64,000 bases of DNA, from positions 1 through 64,000 of the forward strand of contig JALONI010000016.1 in NCBI GenBank assembly GCA_025455015.1, read 5' to 3'. A program made the translations under genes and the position numbers. Of the stretch, positions 17,997-28,687 are shown piece after piece. Every line of letters begins with the position of its first letter. Positions within the stretch are counted from its first letter, which is position 1. The notes beneath the pieces were generated by a model. The model was not told where the DNA came from and searched no databases. It saw nothing but the letters and a program-made list of their open reading frames with translations. Origin of the DNA: Cyclobacteriaceae bacterium. GTDB lineage: Bacteria; Bacteroidota; Bacteroidia; Cytophagales; Cyclobacteriaceae.

Positions 17997-19400
17997 CTAT
18001 CGGCCCCTGATAAACCCACCCGTGATACGCACCAAGCTGGCCTGCGAGGCGAGGGCGTTAAAGACAGCCTGTGACTTTTCAAGCGCGGCTGTCCGGTAGT
18101 TTTCTTGAACGATACGCAAATCAATGTTCTTGTAGCGCTCGTTTGCCAACTGCAGGTTCAATTCAGCTGCCCGGAGTTTTGTTTCGGCAATGCTTACGAG
18201 CTGCCTTCGCAAATTGTATAAGTCCAGCGTGGACACAAGGTCAAACTGGAGCGACAGTTTAACTTGTTCGGTGGTGAGCTGCCCGATTTTTTCGCGTATC
18301 TGGGCTTGCTCCATGGCGCGTTTTATTTGCCCTCCATTAAACAGGGTCCAGCGCAATGTTAAGTTGCCATACGCTCCATATGAGTTACCCGTTTGTGTTG
18401 AATACTCAGGCAGAAAGCGCGTGTTCAGCACCGGCTGACTCGAGTTGCCGTTTAAAAACCCAACCGTCACCGTTTCGGGAGTCCCTCCAGACAGAGGGCG
18501 AAATTGGGCATTCAATCGATCAAGGCTGCCGGTGGCTCCGATATTCAGAAACACAGAAGGCGACATGTCCGCCCGCTGCAAGCGCGTGGTGGTGCGCAAA
18601 ATTTCCTGGTTGATAAATTGGTTGCGCAAATTGGTATTGGAGCTGGCCATGCGGCTTTTCAACTCATCCAGTTGGTAGTTTTCGTTCCCAAACTGCAGGG
18701 CATCGGTTAACTCATAGGTAGCCTCAATGCTATCGCTCATCAAAAGATTGAGATTGCGCAAGGCATTTTTGTATTGAATGCCCTGTTGCAATACGTTGGC
18801 ACTGTCGGTCAGGTAGTTGTTTTGTTCCTGCAGCACATCAAACGTGATGGCGCCACCCAATTGCTTGCGCAAGCGCACAAACTCGTAGCGCTCCTTGGAG
18901 TATTCCAGGTTCTTTTCCAAGATCTCCAGGTTTTCTTTGTCAACCAAGGCCTGGTAGTATGCCAGCAGGATGGCCTCGGTGGTGCCCTCAATCACAAAGG
19001 AGGCGTTGCCATAGCTGAGTTGCTCCAATTGTTCCAGTTGGCGTTTGGTCATGCGCACCGAGAAGCCGTCAAACAGGGTAAACTGTACATCCAATTGCCC
19101 CGTGATGTTGTCAGAGATGTTTCGTCCGGCTACCGCAAAGGGGTTGGCAGGTTTGCGCTGCACCACGCTGTTGTTTTGCCCGTTCAAAAGGTTGACGGTT
19201 GGCAACCGCCCGGCCTGGCCCCAGGTGTTGTTCTCCTGCGCGTTGATGACGTTTTGTTCTTCGATCTGCACATTGAAATTGTTGAGCAATCCTTTTTCGA
19301 TGGCCTGCTGCAAGCTCAGTTTTTGCTGCGCCTGACAGGGCGCAACGGCTACTGTGCCAAGGATTAGCAACCATCCCAAACGAAATCGAAAATCAAGCAC
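17997..19400 (-). CDS. TolC-family outer membrane efflux protein
   Basis: LSLQQAIEKGLLNNFNVQIEEQNV, coiled-coil TolC pattern; probable GTG start (VLDFRFRLGW) overlapping the RND stop. Confidence 0.88.
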   Translation of the reverse strand: MLDFRFRLGWLLILGTVAVAPCQAQQKLSLQQAIEKGLLNNFNVQIEEQNVINAQENNTWGQAGRLPTVNLLNGQNNSVVQRKPANPFAVAGRNISDNITGQLDVQFTLFDGFSVRMTKRQLEQLEQLSYGNASFVIEGTTEAILLAYYQALVDKENLEILEKNLEYSKERYEFVRLRKQLGGAITFDVLQEQNNYLTDSANVLQQGIQYKNALRNLNLLMSDSIEATYELTDALQFGNENYQLDELKSRMASSNTNLRNQFINQEILRTTTRLQRADMSPSVFLNIGATGSLDRLNAQFRPLSGGTPETVTVGFLNGNSSQPVLNTRFLPEYSTQTGNSYGAYGNLTLRWTLFNGGQIKRAMEQAQIREKIGQLTTEQVKLSLQFDLVSTLDLYNLRRQLVSIAETKLRAAELNLQLANERYKNIDLRIVQENYRTAALEKSQAVFNALASQASLVRITGGFIRGR

Positions 19401-22400
19401 GGGTATGAGCGGTTTTGCTGGTAAGGTAGGTGTAAATGGCCGGGATGACGTACAGCGTGAGCACGGTGGCAAACAACATGCCGCCAATGACGGCAATACC
19501 CATGGACACGCGGCTTTCAGAACCTGCGCCCAGCGCCAGGGCAATGGGCAAGATGCCGAGAATCGTGGAAAGGCTGGTCATCAAAATAGGACGGAAGCGC
19601 GACTCGGCCGCTTTCTTTGCGGCTGTCATCACATCCATGCCTTGTTCTTTGGCCTGGTTGGCAAACTCCACAATCAAAATACCATTTTTGGTCACCAAGC
19701 CAATGAGCATGATGATGCCGATCTGGCTAAAGATGTTGAGCGTCTGGTTGAAATACCAAAGCGTGAGCAGCGCGCCCCCAATGGCCAGCGGCACGGTGAA
19801 CATGATGATAAAGGGGTCGCGGAAGCTCTCAAACTGCCCCGCCAGCACCAGGTAAATAATGGCCAACGCAATCAACAACGCCAGATAGATACTGGAGCTG
19901 CTCTCGGCAAACTCGCGCGAAGCGCCATCCAGGCTGGTGGTGTAGCGCTCGTCCAGCACCTCTTGCGCGATGCGCTGCATTTCCTTGATGCCCGCACCCA
20001 ACGCCACGCCTTTGGCCAGTTGCGCCTGCACTTTGGCCGATGAGTACCGGTTGAAGCGATACAACTGGGGGGGGCTGCTCATTTCTTGCATGGTCACCAG
20101 ATTGTCCAGTTGGATCAGTTCACCATTTCGGTTTTTGACGTACAGCGTTTTCAGGTCCAGTGGCTCGTTGCGGTCTCCGCGCTCCACTTGACCGATAACC
20201 TGGTATTGTTTGCCATCCATGATGAAATAACCAAAGCGCGACCCGCTGAGCCCCAATTGCAGGGTCTGTGCCACGTCCAGCACGTTCACGCCCAGGTTGC
20301 GCGCCTTGTCGCGATCAATGTTGATATTGATTTCGGGCTTGTTGAATTTCAAATCCAAATCGACAAACGCAAACAGCGGACTGGCTTGTGCCTTTTGGAT
20401 AAACAGGGGCAGCACTTCTTTCAACTGCTCGATCTCGGGCGCTTGCACCACAAATTGTACGGGAAACCCACCGCGTCTGTCCCCAATGGTTTGGTTTACG
20501 GTGATCCACGTGCGCACGCCCGTATATTTCTTTGACTTGGCGGTGATCTCATCCACGATTTGCTGTTGTGTTCGGTCGCGTTCCGTGGGCGACTTCAAAA
20601 TCACCCTCACAAAACCTGAGTTTACGCCCGAGCCACCAAAGCCGGGGGCTGTCACGCTCACGCGGCCGGCCACCTCGGGTACTTCCTGTTCGATGAAGCG
20701 CGTCAGCTCCATCACGTACCCGTCCATGTACTCAAACGTAGCCCCTTCGGGGGCTTGTGCCTGCAACCGAAACTCGCTGCGGTCTTCCAGGGGGGCCAGC
20801 TCCGAAGGCAAGCGCGTGCCCAGCCAGTAGATCAGGCCCACAGCCAACAGCACCACCATAAAACCCAACCACCTGCGCCTCATGAAGCCTTCCAGCGAGG
20901 AGGCGTACGAGGAGGTGAGCCAGAGGAAGAAAGGTTCTGTCTTGCGATACAACCACGGTTGCACGGCCCTGCGCTTGAGCAGTTTGGCACTCATCATGGG
21001 CGTGAGCGTCAGCGACACAAAAGCTGAAATGGCCACCGAGCTGGCCACCACCAGCCCAAATTCGCGAAACAAACGCCCCGTGAGGCCCTGCAAAAAAATC
21101 ACCGGCAAAAACACCGCCACCACCGACACCGTGGTGGAGATAACGGCAAAGTAGATTTCGGTCGATCCCTTGCGGGCGGCTTCCTCCGGCTCCATGCCTT
21201 CTTCGACTTTAACATAGATGTTTTCGAGCACCACAATGGCGTCATCCACCACGAGCCCGATGGCGAGCACGATACCCAGCAGCGTCAGCACGTTGATGGT
21301 GAAACCCAACAGGTACATGACAAAAAAGGCCCCGATGAGCGAGATCGGAATGGTGACCACCGGAATGACCGTGGTGCGCCAATCGCGCAGAAACAAAAAG
21401 ATGATGGACAACACGAGCCCAAAAGCAATAAAGATGGTTTCTTCCACTTCGGAAATGGAGGCGCGGATGTATTTGGTGGAGTCATAGCTCATTTGATAAG
21501 TTACATCCGGAGGCAAGTCGCGCTCGATTTGTGCGAGCTTTTGATACAATCGGTCGGCAATGTCAATGTTGTTGGCGCCCGGTTGCGCCACGATGGCCAG
21601 CGCACATCCGGGTATGCCATCGCGCCTCAAAATGGTGCGATCGTTTTCCGGATACAGCTCCGCGCGCCCGATGTCCTGAAAGCGCACCACGTTGCCATTG
21701 CTTTCTTTCACGATCAGGTTGTTGAAGTCCTCGGGCGTATTCAACCGCCCCAGGGTGCGCACGGTCAGTTCGGTATTGCTTCCTTCCACCCTTCCGGATG
21801 GCAGCTCCACATTTTCGCGGTTCACAGCCTGGAGCACATCCGAAGGGGCCAGCTTGAGCGAAGCCAACTTGATGGGGTCCATCCACAGGCGCATGGAGTA
21901 CCTGCGCTGCCCCCAGATCTGTACGGAGCTTACGCCCGGTATCGTTTGGATTCGTTCTTTGAACATGATTTCGGCAATGCGCGAAATCTCGAGCAGGTCA
22001 CGCTTGTCGCTGCGCACGGTCAAAAAGATGATGGGGCTGGAGTCGGCATCGGCCTTCTCCACCACGGGCGGGTCAACATCGGGCGGCAGGCGGTTCAGCG
22101 CCCCGGATACCTTGTCGCGCACATCGTTGGCGGCCGCTTCGATGTTTACGCCTAGTTCAAACTCAACCGAAATGCTGCTGCGGCCCTCGCGACTGACCGA
22201 AGTGAGGGTGCGAATGCCGGGCACGCCATTGATGGCGTCTTCCAGCGGCTCGGTGATCTGCGATTCGATCACATCGGCATTGGCCCCTACGTATACGGTG
22301 GAAACCGTGACCACGGGCGGGTCAACGCTCGGGAACTCGCGCACGCCCAAAAACGAAAATCCGATCACGCCAAAAAGCACGATGACCAACGACATGACGA

Positions 22401-22446
22401 TGGCCAGTACGGGGCGGTTAATGCTTACGATAGATAAACTTGCCAT
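19393..22446 (-). CDS. RND (HAE1/AcrB-type) efflux transporter permease
   Basis: NRPVLAIVMSLVIVLFGVIGFSFLGVREFPSVDPPVVTV; GIVLAIGLVVDDAIVVLEN; 12-TM RND architecture. Confidence 0.96.
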   Translation of the reverse strand: MASLSIVSINRPVLAIVMSLVIVLFGVIGFSFLGVREFPSVDPPVVTVSTVYVGANADVIESQITEPLEDAINGVPGIRTLTSVSREGRSSISVEFELGVNIEAAANDVRDKVSGALNRLPPDVDPPVVEKADADSSPIIFLTVRSDKRDLLEISRIAEIMFKERIQTIPGVSSVQIWGQRRYSMRLWMDPIKLASLKLAPSDVLQAVNRENVELPSGRVEGSNTELTVRTLGRLNTPEDFNNLIVKESNGNVVRFQDIGRAELYPENDRTILRRDGIPGCALAIVAQPGANNIDIADRLYQKLAQIERDLPPDVTYQMSYDSTKYIRASISEVEETIFIAFGLVLSIIFLFLRDWRTTVIPVVTIPISLIGAFFVMYLLGFTINVLTLLGIVLAIGLVVDDAIVVLENIYVKVEEGMEPEEAARKGSTEIYFAVISTTVSVVAVFLPVIFLQGLTGRLFREFGLVVASSVAISAFVSLTLTPMMSAKLLKRRAVQPWLYRKTEPFFLWLTSSYASSLEGFMRRRWLGFMVVLLAVGLIYWLGTRLPSELAPLEDRSEFRLQAQAPEGATFEYMDGYVMELTRFIEQEVPEVAGRVSVTAPGFGGSGVNSGFVRVILKSPTERDRTQQQIVDEITAKSKKYTGVRTWITVNQTIGDRRGGFPVQFVVQAPEIEQLKEVLPLFIQKAQASPLFAFVDLDLKFNKPEININIDRDKARNLGVNVLDVAQTLQLGLSGSRFGYFIMDGKQYQVIGQVERGDRNEPLDLKTLYVKNRNGELIQLDNLVTMQEMSSPPQLYRFNRYSSAKVQAQLAKGVALGAGIKEMQRIAQEVLDERYTTSLDGASREFAESSSSIYLALLIALAIIYLVLAGQFESFRDPFIIMFTVPLAIGGALLTLWYFNQTLNIFSQIGIIMLIGLVTKNGILIVEFANQAKEQGMDVMTAAKKAAESRFRPILMTSLSTILGILPIALALGAGSESRVSMGIAVIGGMLFATVLTLYVIPAIYTYLTSKTAHTRA

Positions 22447-22450
22447 GAGG

Positions 22451-23512
22451 TTAGTTGCGTTTTACGATCTGCACGTCCATTCCATTTCGCAATTGAAGCA
22501 TGCCCGTGGTCAGCAGCGTATCACCTGCTTGTAACCCGGCCACAACTTCCAAGTCCTTTTCGGTGCGCAGGCCCGTTTCAATTCGCACCTCGGTGGCTTT
22601 GCCGCCCTTGAGCACAAACACCTTTTTGCCGGCTTGCTCGGGTATCACGGCCTGCGTGGGCACCAAGATGGCGTTGGTGATTGACTGTAGGATCAGGTCG
22701 ACTTTTACGAACTGCCCCGGCAGCAACAGCCCGCGTTTGTTGTCTGCAATGGCCCGTATTTTCAGGGTGCGGGTTTCGGTGTCAATGCGCGGCTCAAGGG
22801 CATATACCGCGCCTTCGTAGCGGTTGGTGTCGCCCTCCACCGTGAAGCGTATTTTTTTGCCGGGCGTCACCTGAGCACTGTAGCGGCTGGGCACGGCAAA
22901 CTCCAGCTTGGCGGGGTTGATGCTGTACAGCGTGGCAATGATGGTGCTGGGCGAGATGTACGCCCCCTCGCTCACATAGCGCAACCCAATGGCGCCATCA
23001 AACGGTGCGCGGATGCGTGTTTTTTCTACCTGGGCCTCCAGCAATTTGATGTCCGCCTCGGTGGTTTTCAACCGGTTTAGTGCGTTGTCATATTCTTCCT
23101 GGCTGATGGCGTCTTTTTCCAGGAGTTTGCGCTGCCGAAATTCCACATCCTGGTTCAACTGGCGGTTGTAGCGCTGTTTGATCAGTTGGGCTTCGATTTC
23201 TTCATCGTTGATGCTTACCAGCAGGTCGCCTTTGCGCACGCTTTTGCCTTCCTGAAACAGCAAGGCCGTGATTTTGCCGGAGGTTTCGCTGCGCAGCTCC
23301 AGCGATTCGTTGGGGAGGATGGATCCGGTAACGATGAGTTTGTCCTCCAACTTTTGGGGTGTCAACACCAGCGCTTCCACCGGCAGTTTGGCAGCGCCCG
23401 GGGCGGTGGCCGCGGGGGCGGCTTCCTTTTTGCCCACCACGCCCAGCTTAGGCAACGCCAGCAAGGCGATGACGGCCAACACAACGGCTATCGTAATCCA
23501 TGTTTTTTTCAT
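22451..23512 (-). CDS. RND efflux periplasmic adaptor subunit (MFP)
   Basis: GSILPNESLELRSETSGKITALLFQEGKSVRKGDLLVSIND, IRAPFDGAIGLRYVSEGAYISP. Confidence 0.94.
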   Translation of the reverse strand: MKKTWITIAVVLAVIALLALPKLGVVGKKEAAPAATAPGAAKLPVEALVLTPQKLEDKLIVTGSILPNESLELRSETSGKITALLFQEGKSVRKGDLLVSINDEEIEAQLIKQRYNRQLNQDVEFRQRKLLEKDAISQEEYDNALNRLKTTEADIKLLEAQVEKTRIRAPFDGAIGLRYVSEGAYISPSTIIATLYSINPAKLEFAVPSRYSAQVTPGKKIRFTVEGDTNRYEGAVYALEPRIDTETRTLKIRAIADNKRGLLLPGQFVKVDLILQSITNAILVPTQAVIPEQAGKKVFVLKGGKATEVRIETGLRTEKDLEVVAGLQAGDTLLTTGMLQLRNGMDVQIVKRN

Positions 23513-23563
23513 CGTTCGAGGTAAGTTCGGTATCTCCGAAAGCGTGGAGAGTAGTACAATGCT

Positions 23564-24166
23564 TTAAACGTCCTTTTGGTTTCCGCGGAGGAGCCGCTCA
23601 TGTAATTTTAGCACTTGGGGGATGACCAACTGGGTTTCATCGTTGACGATCACGGCATCGGCCCGTTTTATTTTTTCCTCTTCCGGCCACTGCCGTGCCA
23701 TGATGTTCTGGATGTCAGCCGCGGTGCGGTGCGGGTCGCGCTGCCGCACACGCTGTAGGCGCAACGCCTCGGGCGCGGTCACCACAATCATGAAATCCAC
23801 CGTGCGGTAGGCTCCGGCTTCATACATCAATGCGGCCTCTCGCAGCACGTAGGGGCTTTGTTGGGCGGAGGCCCACGCCTGGTAGTCCATCGCTACCCGC
23901 GGGTGCACAAGCGCATTCAGCCGTTGCCGCTTCTCCTCCTCGCCAAAAACCACGCGCGCCAAGTACACCCGGTTGAGCCCACCGGCCTCATCATACGACA
24001 AGGTTCCGAACTCTTTTTTGATTTGACTCACCAATATTCCGTCAGTGGTCATTAATTCCTTCGCTCGGCTGTCGGCATCGTATACGGGAATGCCCACGCA
24101 TTTGAAAATGTCGCACACCAGGCTTTTGCCGGTGCCGATTCCTCCCGTGATGCCAACGTGAAACAT
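23564..24166 (-). CDS. coaE: Dephospho-CoA kinase
   Basis: VGITGGIGTGKSLVCDIF, VYDADSRAKELM, LNALVHPRV. Confidence 0.93.
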   Translation of the reverse strand: MFHVGITGGIGTGKSLVCDIFKCVGIPVYDADSRAKELMTTDGILVSQIKKEFGTLSYDEAGGLNRVYLARVVFGEEEKRQRLNALVHPRVAMDYQAWASAQQSPYVLREAALMYEAGAYRTVDFMIVVTAPEALRLQRVRQRDPHRTAADIQNIMARQWPEEEKIKRADAVIVNDETQLVIPQVLKLHERLLRGNQKDV

Positions 24167-24171
24167 GGCGG

Positions 24172-25107
24172 TCAGAAGGTGATGAGGACGGTGACGGAAT
24201 CCACGGAAGTGACCTGAAACGAGGCGGGTAGCGCGCGCACGCTGGGCAGCAACCGGTGGCGGCCGGTTGGCAACTTCCGGCAGTCGATCACCAAGCGGGC
24301 AGGCGTGGCGGGTAGGGGCTCGTCTGCGGGTGTTTGCACGCCAATCGTTTGGGGGGCGTATTCCACCGCTACTTTTTGCCCCGGCCTGACGCGCACTTCG
24401 TTAACCACCGGCAGGGCGGAGGTTGTTACGCGGCCTACGTCAAACGAAACGGTCACCCGCTCCGGTTCGCTTACGCTATAATCGACCACCAGGGGCACCG
24501 CCTCCGAAAAGCGGGTTGTCACATCTTCGCCTCGCGGAGCCAAAGCAATGGAGTCGGGCAATTGATGAAGAATGTGTTTGGGGCCGGTGAGCTTGACCTG
24601 GTTTGCCGACAGCACCACCGGGCCGATGCGCCCATGGCCTTCGCGAAAGCTGAGTTGTGAAAGATCGGCATACAGTGAAAACGTGTACGATTCGCGCTGG
24701 TCGATGGGCACAAACAACGTGTCCGTTACCACAAAGTTGATTTTGATGTCGGGCAACTGCGTACTGAGTGGTGGCACCAACACCGCTCCGGGCAACTTCA
24801 TGTTTTCGGAGGGCCGCTCCACGGGAATGACCAAGGCGGGCTCTTTGAGGGCGAAGCGTTTGCGGAACAGATCCCAGCCGCTGCCATTGACGTTTACGGT
24901 TACATGCTCGGGCAGCGCGCGCGTGGCGATGTAGCGGTCTTGATCATATTCAAACTGGATCGGAAAGCGTATGTTGGTGGAGTAGGTCTTGTTCAGCGCA
25001 TTGAAAAACCAAAAAACACCGGCCGCAAAAAAACACAGCGCCACGGCTTTCCAGTTGGTGCGGTTGAAGTGAAACAAGTTCGAGATGGCCTTGAGCAGTC
25101 GCATACG
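24172..25107 (-). CDS. YbbR-like domain protein
   Basis: N-terminal TM then repeated YbbR-like beta domains (PEHVTVNVNGSGWDLFRKRF, VNEVRVRPGQKVAVEY); start approximate. Confidence 0.75.
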   Translation of the reverse strand, partial: RMRLLKAISNLFHFNRTNWKAVALCFFAAGVFWFFNALNKTYSTNIRFPIQFEYDQDRYIATRALPEHVTVNVNGSGWDLFRKRFALKEPALVIPVERPSENMKLPGAVLVPPLSTQLPDIKINFVVTDTLFVPIDQRESYTFSLYADLSQLSFREGHGRIGPVVLSANQVKLTGPKHILHQLPDSIALAPRGEDVTTRFSEAVPLVVDYSVSEPERVTVSFDVGRVTTSALPVVNEVRVRPGQKVAVEYAPQTIGVQTPADEPLPATPARLVIDCRKLPTGRHRLLPSVRALPASFQVTSVDSVTVLITF

Positions 25108-25237
25108 CGGGCAAAGGTAGCACATAGTATCGCACGATCACGCAGGCAGTGGCCGTTGCCGAGCGGAACGGCCACTCACAAAATTCCATTAGGGTTTTTG
25201 CGTGGTGTTCACGACTTTTCAGCATAAACCCCACCCT

Positions 25238-28200
25238 ATGAAACGTGTTCTCGTGCTTGCCCTTGCCGGCCTTTGTCTTTCTGCGGCTGCGCAGAAGTCA
25301 AAATCAACAAAGCCGACTGCCGCGGCACCCGCGGTTCATGCCGATCTGTTTAAAGGACTGAAGTGGCGTAACATCGGTCCCTTTCGGGGAGGCCGGGCCA
25401 ACGCCATTGCCGGCCACCCTACTGATGCGATGACGTATTACGTGGGCTACACGGGCGGAGGCATTGCCAAAACCGATGATGGCGGCATGACCTGGAAGAA
25501 CATCTCCGATGGGTTTTTCAAAGTGGGCTCCATTGGCGACATCGCCATCAGCGAAAGCGACCCCAACGTCATCTACGTGGGCTCGGGCGAGCATGCCGTG
25601 CGCGGAGTAATGACCTCGTATGGCGATGGCGTGTATAAATCCACCGATGGCGGCAAAAGCTGGAAGAACATCGGCTTGGAAAAAACCCGACACATTTCAG
25701 ATGTGGTCATTCACCCCAACAACCCCGAGGTGGTGTACGTGGCTGCCCAAGGTGCCGTGCATGGGCCCAATCCGGAGCGCGGCATTTTCAAATCCACCGA
25801 TGGGGGCATGACCTGGAAGAAAACATTGTATGTCGATGAAAACACAGGGGCTTCTTCCTTAAGTATGGACATGACCAACCCGCGCATTTTGTACGCGGCC
25901 ACCTGGCAGCACAGACGCTATCCGTGGAAAGTGGAAAGTGGCGGTGCGGGCTGTGCCATTTGGAAATCGACCGATGGCGGTGAAACGTGGAATAAAATAA
26001 ACGAAGGGCTACCCAAAGAGATGGGCAAAATTGGCGTGAGCGTGTCGCGCGCCAACCCCAACCGCGTGTTTGCCATTGTTGAGGCGGAGAAGTCCAAAGC
26101 AGGTGTGTACCGCAGCGATGATGGCGGCAAGAAGTGGAACCTGCTCACGAATAACCAAACCCTTACGGCCCGCTCGTGGTATTACATGGAAATTTTTGCT
26201 GACCCGGTGAATGCGGATGTCGTATACGTACTCAACGCACCCATGATGCGCTCGATTGACGGTGGTGCAACGTTTACCAACATACGCGTGGGCCATGGCG
26301 ACACACACGATTTGTGGATCAACCCGCAGAACAACACCAACCTGGCGCTGGCCGATGATGGGGGTGGTGAAATTACGTACAACACCGGGCGTACCTGGTC
26401 TCCCATCAACAACCAGGCAACCGCGCAGTTCTATCGCGTCAACGTGGACAACCGTTTTCCCTATTGGGTGTATGGCGGCCAGCAAGACAACTCGTCTGTG
26501 GCCACCCCCAGCCGCAATGGCAGTTTTGGCATCACCGAAAAGGACTGGTTCAATGGCCCGGGTTGCGAAAGTGCGTGGGTAGCCTTTAACGATCCGAACA
26601 ATCCCGAATTGCTGTATGGCGGATGTTACCAGGGGCAAATTGACGTGCTCGACACCCGCACGGGCGAGGCCAAAGACCTGCAAGAATATCCGGCTACCAA
26701 CCTGGCGTTCGCACCCAAAAAAATGAAATACCGCTTCAACTGGAATGCGCCCTTCCTTAACTCGCCCCACGACCCCAAGATCATGTACCACGCGGGCAAC
26801 GTGCTGTTCAAAACCATAAATGGCGGCATGAACTGGGAGGTGATCAGCCCCGACCTCACGCGCAACGACACCACGAAACAAGATGTGAGCGGAGGCCCCA
26901 TCACCAACGAAGGGGCAGGCGGTGAAAACTACAATACTATTTACTACGTGATGGAGTCGCCTCACGAAGCAGGCGTGATTTACACGGGCAGCGACTGTGG
27001 CCTGGTGCACATTACCAAAGACGGAGGCAAGAACTGGAGCAACATCACGCCCGCGGGTCTGCCCGAAGCGATGATCCACTCCATCGAAGTATCGCCACAC
27101 GATAAAGGCACGGTGTATATTTCCGCTTCGCGTTACAAGTTCAACGATTATGGCAACATGACGTATAAGTCGGTCGACTATGGCAAAACGTGGAGCAAGA
27201 TTGGCAATGGCGTGGAGGCCGATGATTTTATCAAAGTGATTCGCGAAGACAGAAAAGTGAAAGACCTGTTGTATGCCGGTTCGGAGCGCGGGTTCTACTT
27301 GTCGTTTAATGGCGGTACGAGCTTCAGCAAATTTCAGCTTAACATGCCGGTGGTGCCCATTACAGATCTCGCCATTCGCGATAATGACCTGATTGCGGCC
27401 ACCGCGGGCCGGTCGTTCTGGATTCTGGACGACCTGGCCGCCCTTCAACAAAGCAGGGGCTCGTTTGGCGATGTCACGGTGAAAGTATTTTCACCCAAGC
27501 CTACGTACCGCCTTTCTTCGGTGACTATCCCCGAATATTTTGGCGACATCCCCGGCCTGGGTCGCAACCCGATGAATGGAGTGATCTTGGATTACTACCT
27601 CAAAGACAAAGCAGACACGGCCAAAGTTACCTTGCAGATTTTCGATGCGTCCGGTAAACTTATTCGCAGCTACACCAATAAAAAAGATGAGAGCTTCAAG
27701 CCTTGGCCCGGGGGCCCGCCCGCCAAACAAACCATTCCGGCCGAAGCCGGGCTCAATCGCTTTGCGTGGGATTTCCGTACCGAAGCCCTCACAGGCGTGC
27801 CGGGCGTTTTTGTTTATGGCGACCACAGTGGCTATCGTGTTGCCCCGGGCACCTACAAGGCACGCGTTACGTACAAGGGGCAATCATCGGAAACAGACCT
27901 GGAGATTATTTCCGACCCCAAAGTAACGGCCACGGCTGCCGAGTGGGCTGCGCAGCAAGAGTTCTTGCGCCAGGCCAGCGAGGGCTTTGAAGAGGTGCAC
28001 AAGTCCGTGAACAAAATGCGACAGGTAAAAAAGCAAATTGAAACCCTCAATGAGTCGTTGAAAGACAACGCCACAGCCAAGGACTTGGTGACCACGGGCA
28101 AAGAGCTGATCAAGAAAATCGATTCCTGGGAGAGCAACCTGGTGGAGCCTCGCAGCAAGAATTTTCAGGATGTGATCAACTTTCCGAATAAGCTCAATGC

Positions 28201-28420
28201 AGAGTTTTTACAATTGCGTAGTGTGGTTGATACGCACGACCCGCGCCTGACGAAAGGGGCCCAGGATCGCGCCCGCGATGTGCAGGCCGACTGGGCGAAG
28301 TATAAGCAGCAGATAAATCAATTGATTCAGAAAGATATTGCCCAGTATAACCAACTGTTCAAGGAGAAGAATCTCCCGGTGCTGATCACCGAAGGGAAAG
28401 AAGCGGTGGTGAATAATTGA
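25238..28420 (+). CDS. Sortilin/VPS10-like BNR-repeat secreted protein (glycosyl hydrolase-like propeller)
   Basis: Signal peptide MKRVLVLALAGLCLSAAAQ; repeated S/T-x-D-G-G-x-(T/S)-W BNR motifs (STDGGKSWKNIG, TTDGG-type). Confidence 0.9.
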   Translation: MKRVLVLALAGLCLSAAAQKSKSTKPTAAAPAVHADLFKGLKWRNIGPFRGGRANAIAGHPTDAMTYYVGYTGGGIAKTDDGGMTWKNISDGFFKVGSIGDIAISESDPNVIYVGSGEHAVRGVMTSYGDGVYKSTDGGKSWKNIGLEKTRHISDVVIHPNNPEVVYVAAQGAVHGPNPERGIFKSTDGGMTWKKTLYVDENTGASSLSMDMTNPRILYAATWQHRRYPWKVESGGAGCAIWKSTDGGETWNKINEGLPKEMGKIGVSVSRANPNRVFAIVEAEKSKAGVYRSDDGGKKWNLLTNNQTLTARSWYYMEIFADPVNADVVYVLNAPMMRSIDGGATFTNIRVGHGDTHDLWINPQNNTNLALADDGGGEITYNTGRTWSPINNQATAQFYRVNVDNRFPYWVYGGQQDNSSVATPSRNGSFGITEKDWFNGPGCESAWVAFNDPNNPELLYGGCYQGQIDVLDTRTGEAKDLQEYPATNLAFAPKKMKYRFNWNAPFLNSPHDPKIMYHAGNVLFKTINGGMNWEVISPDLTRNDTTKQDVSGGPITNEGAGGENYNTIYYVMESPHEAGVIYTGSDCGLVHITKDGGKNWSNITPAGLPEAMIHSIEVSPHDKGTVYISASRYKFNDYGNMTYKSVDYGKTWSKIGNGVEADDFIKVIREDRKVKDLLYAGSERGFYLSFNGGTSFSKFQLNMPVVPITDLAIRDNDLIAATAGRSFWILDDLAALQQSRGSFGDVTVKVFSPKPTYRLSSVTIPEYFGDIPGLGRNPMNGVILDYYLKDKADTAKVTLQIFDASGKLIRSYTNKKDESFKPWPGGPPAKQTIPAEAGLNRFAWDFRTEALTGVPGVFVYGDHSGYRVAPGTYKARVTYKGQSSETDLEIISDPKVTATAAEWAAQQEFLRQASEGFEEVHKSVNKMRQVKKQIETLNESLKDNATAKDLVTTGKELIKKIDSWESNLVEPRSKNFQDVINFPNKLNAEFLQLRSVVDTHDPRLTKGAQDRARDVQADWAKYKQQINQLIQKDIAQYNQLFKEKNLPVLITEGKEAVVNN

Positions 28421-28667
28421 GTTTTGCGGATAGCTGTACACAGAGGGCGCAAAGAAGCACAGAGTTGCACGGAGATTGATGGATCTTTAGGGCGCTTTGT
28501 GTGGCTTTGTGGTTCTTCGCGAAACTTTGTGGGATAGCTGTACCCAGAGGACACAAAGAAGTACCGGAGTTGCACAGAGATTGATAAATCTTGAAGCCGC
28601 TTTGTGGTTTTTGGTGCTTCTTTGTGAACTTTTGTGGAATGGCTGTAGGCAGCAAGACACGGAGTTA
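28421..28667. repeat. Two tandem plus one partial copy of an about 105-112 bp imperfect hairpin repeat
   Basis: GGATAGCTGTACacAGAGGgCgCAAAGAAGcACaGAGTTGCACgGAGATTGAT...CTTTGTGG repeated at 28429, 28532 and partially at 28638; halves are imperfect inverted repeats. Confidence 0.85.
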
Positions 28668-28687
28668 GTGCGCCTGGCAACGATTAC

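Noticed and set aside
26009-27451. 480-aa minus-strand ORF
   Set aside because: Fully antisense to the well-supported VPS10-like gene, with no recognisable domain; typical long shadow ORF in GC-rich coding DNA.
28327-28680. Minus-strand ORFs with repeated peptides in the hairpin region
   Set aside because: The peptides arise from translating the tandem hairpin repeat; not a credible protein.
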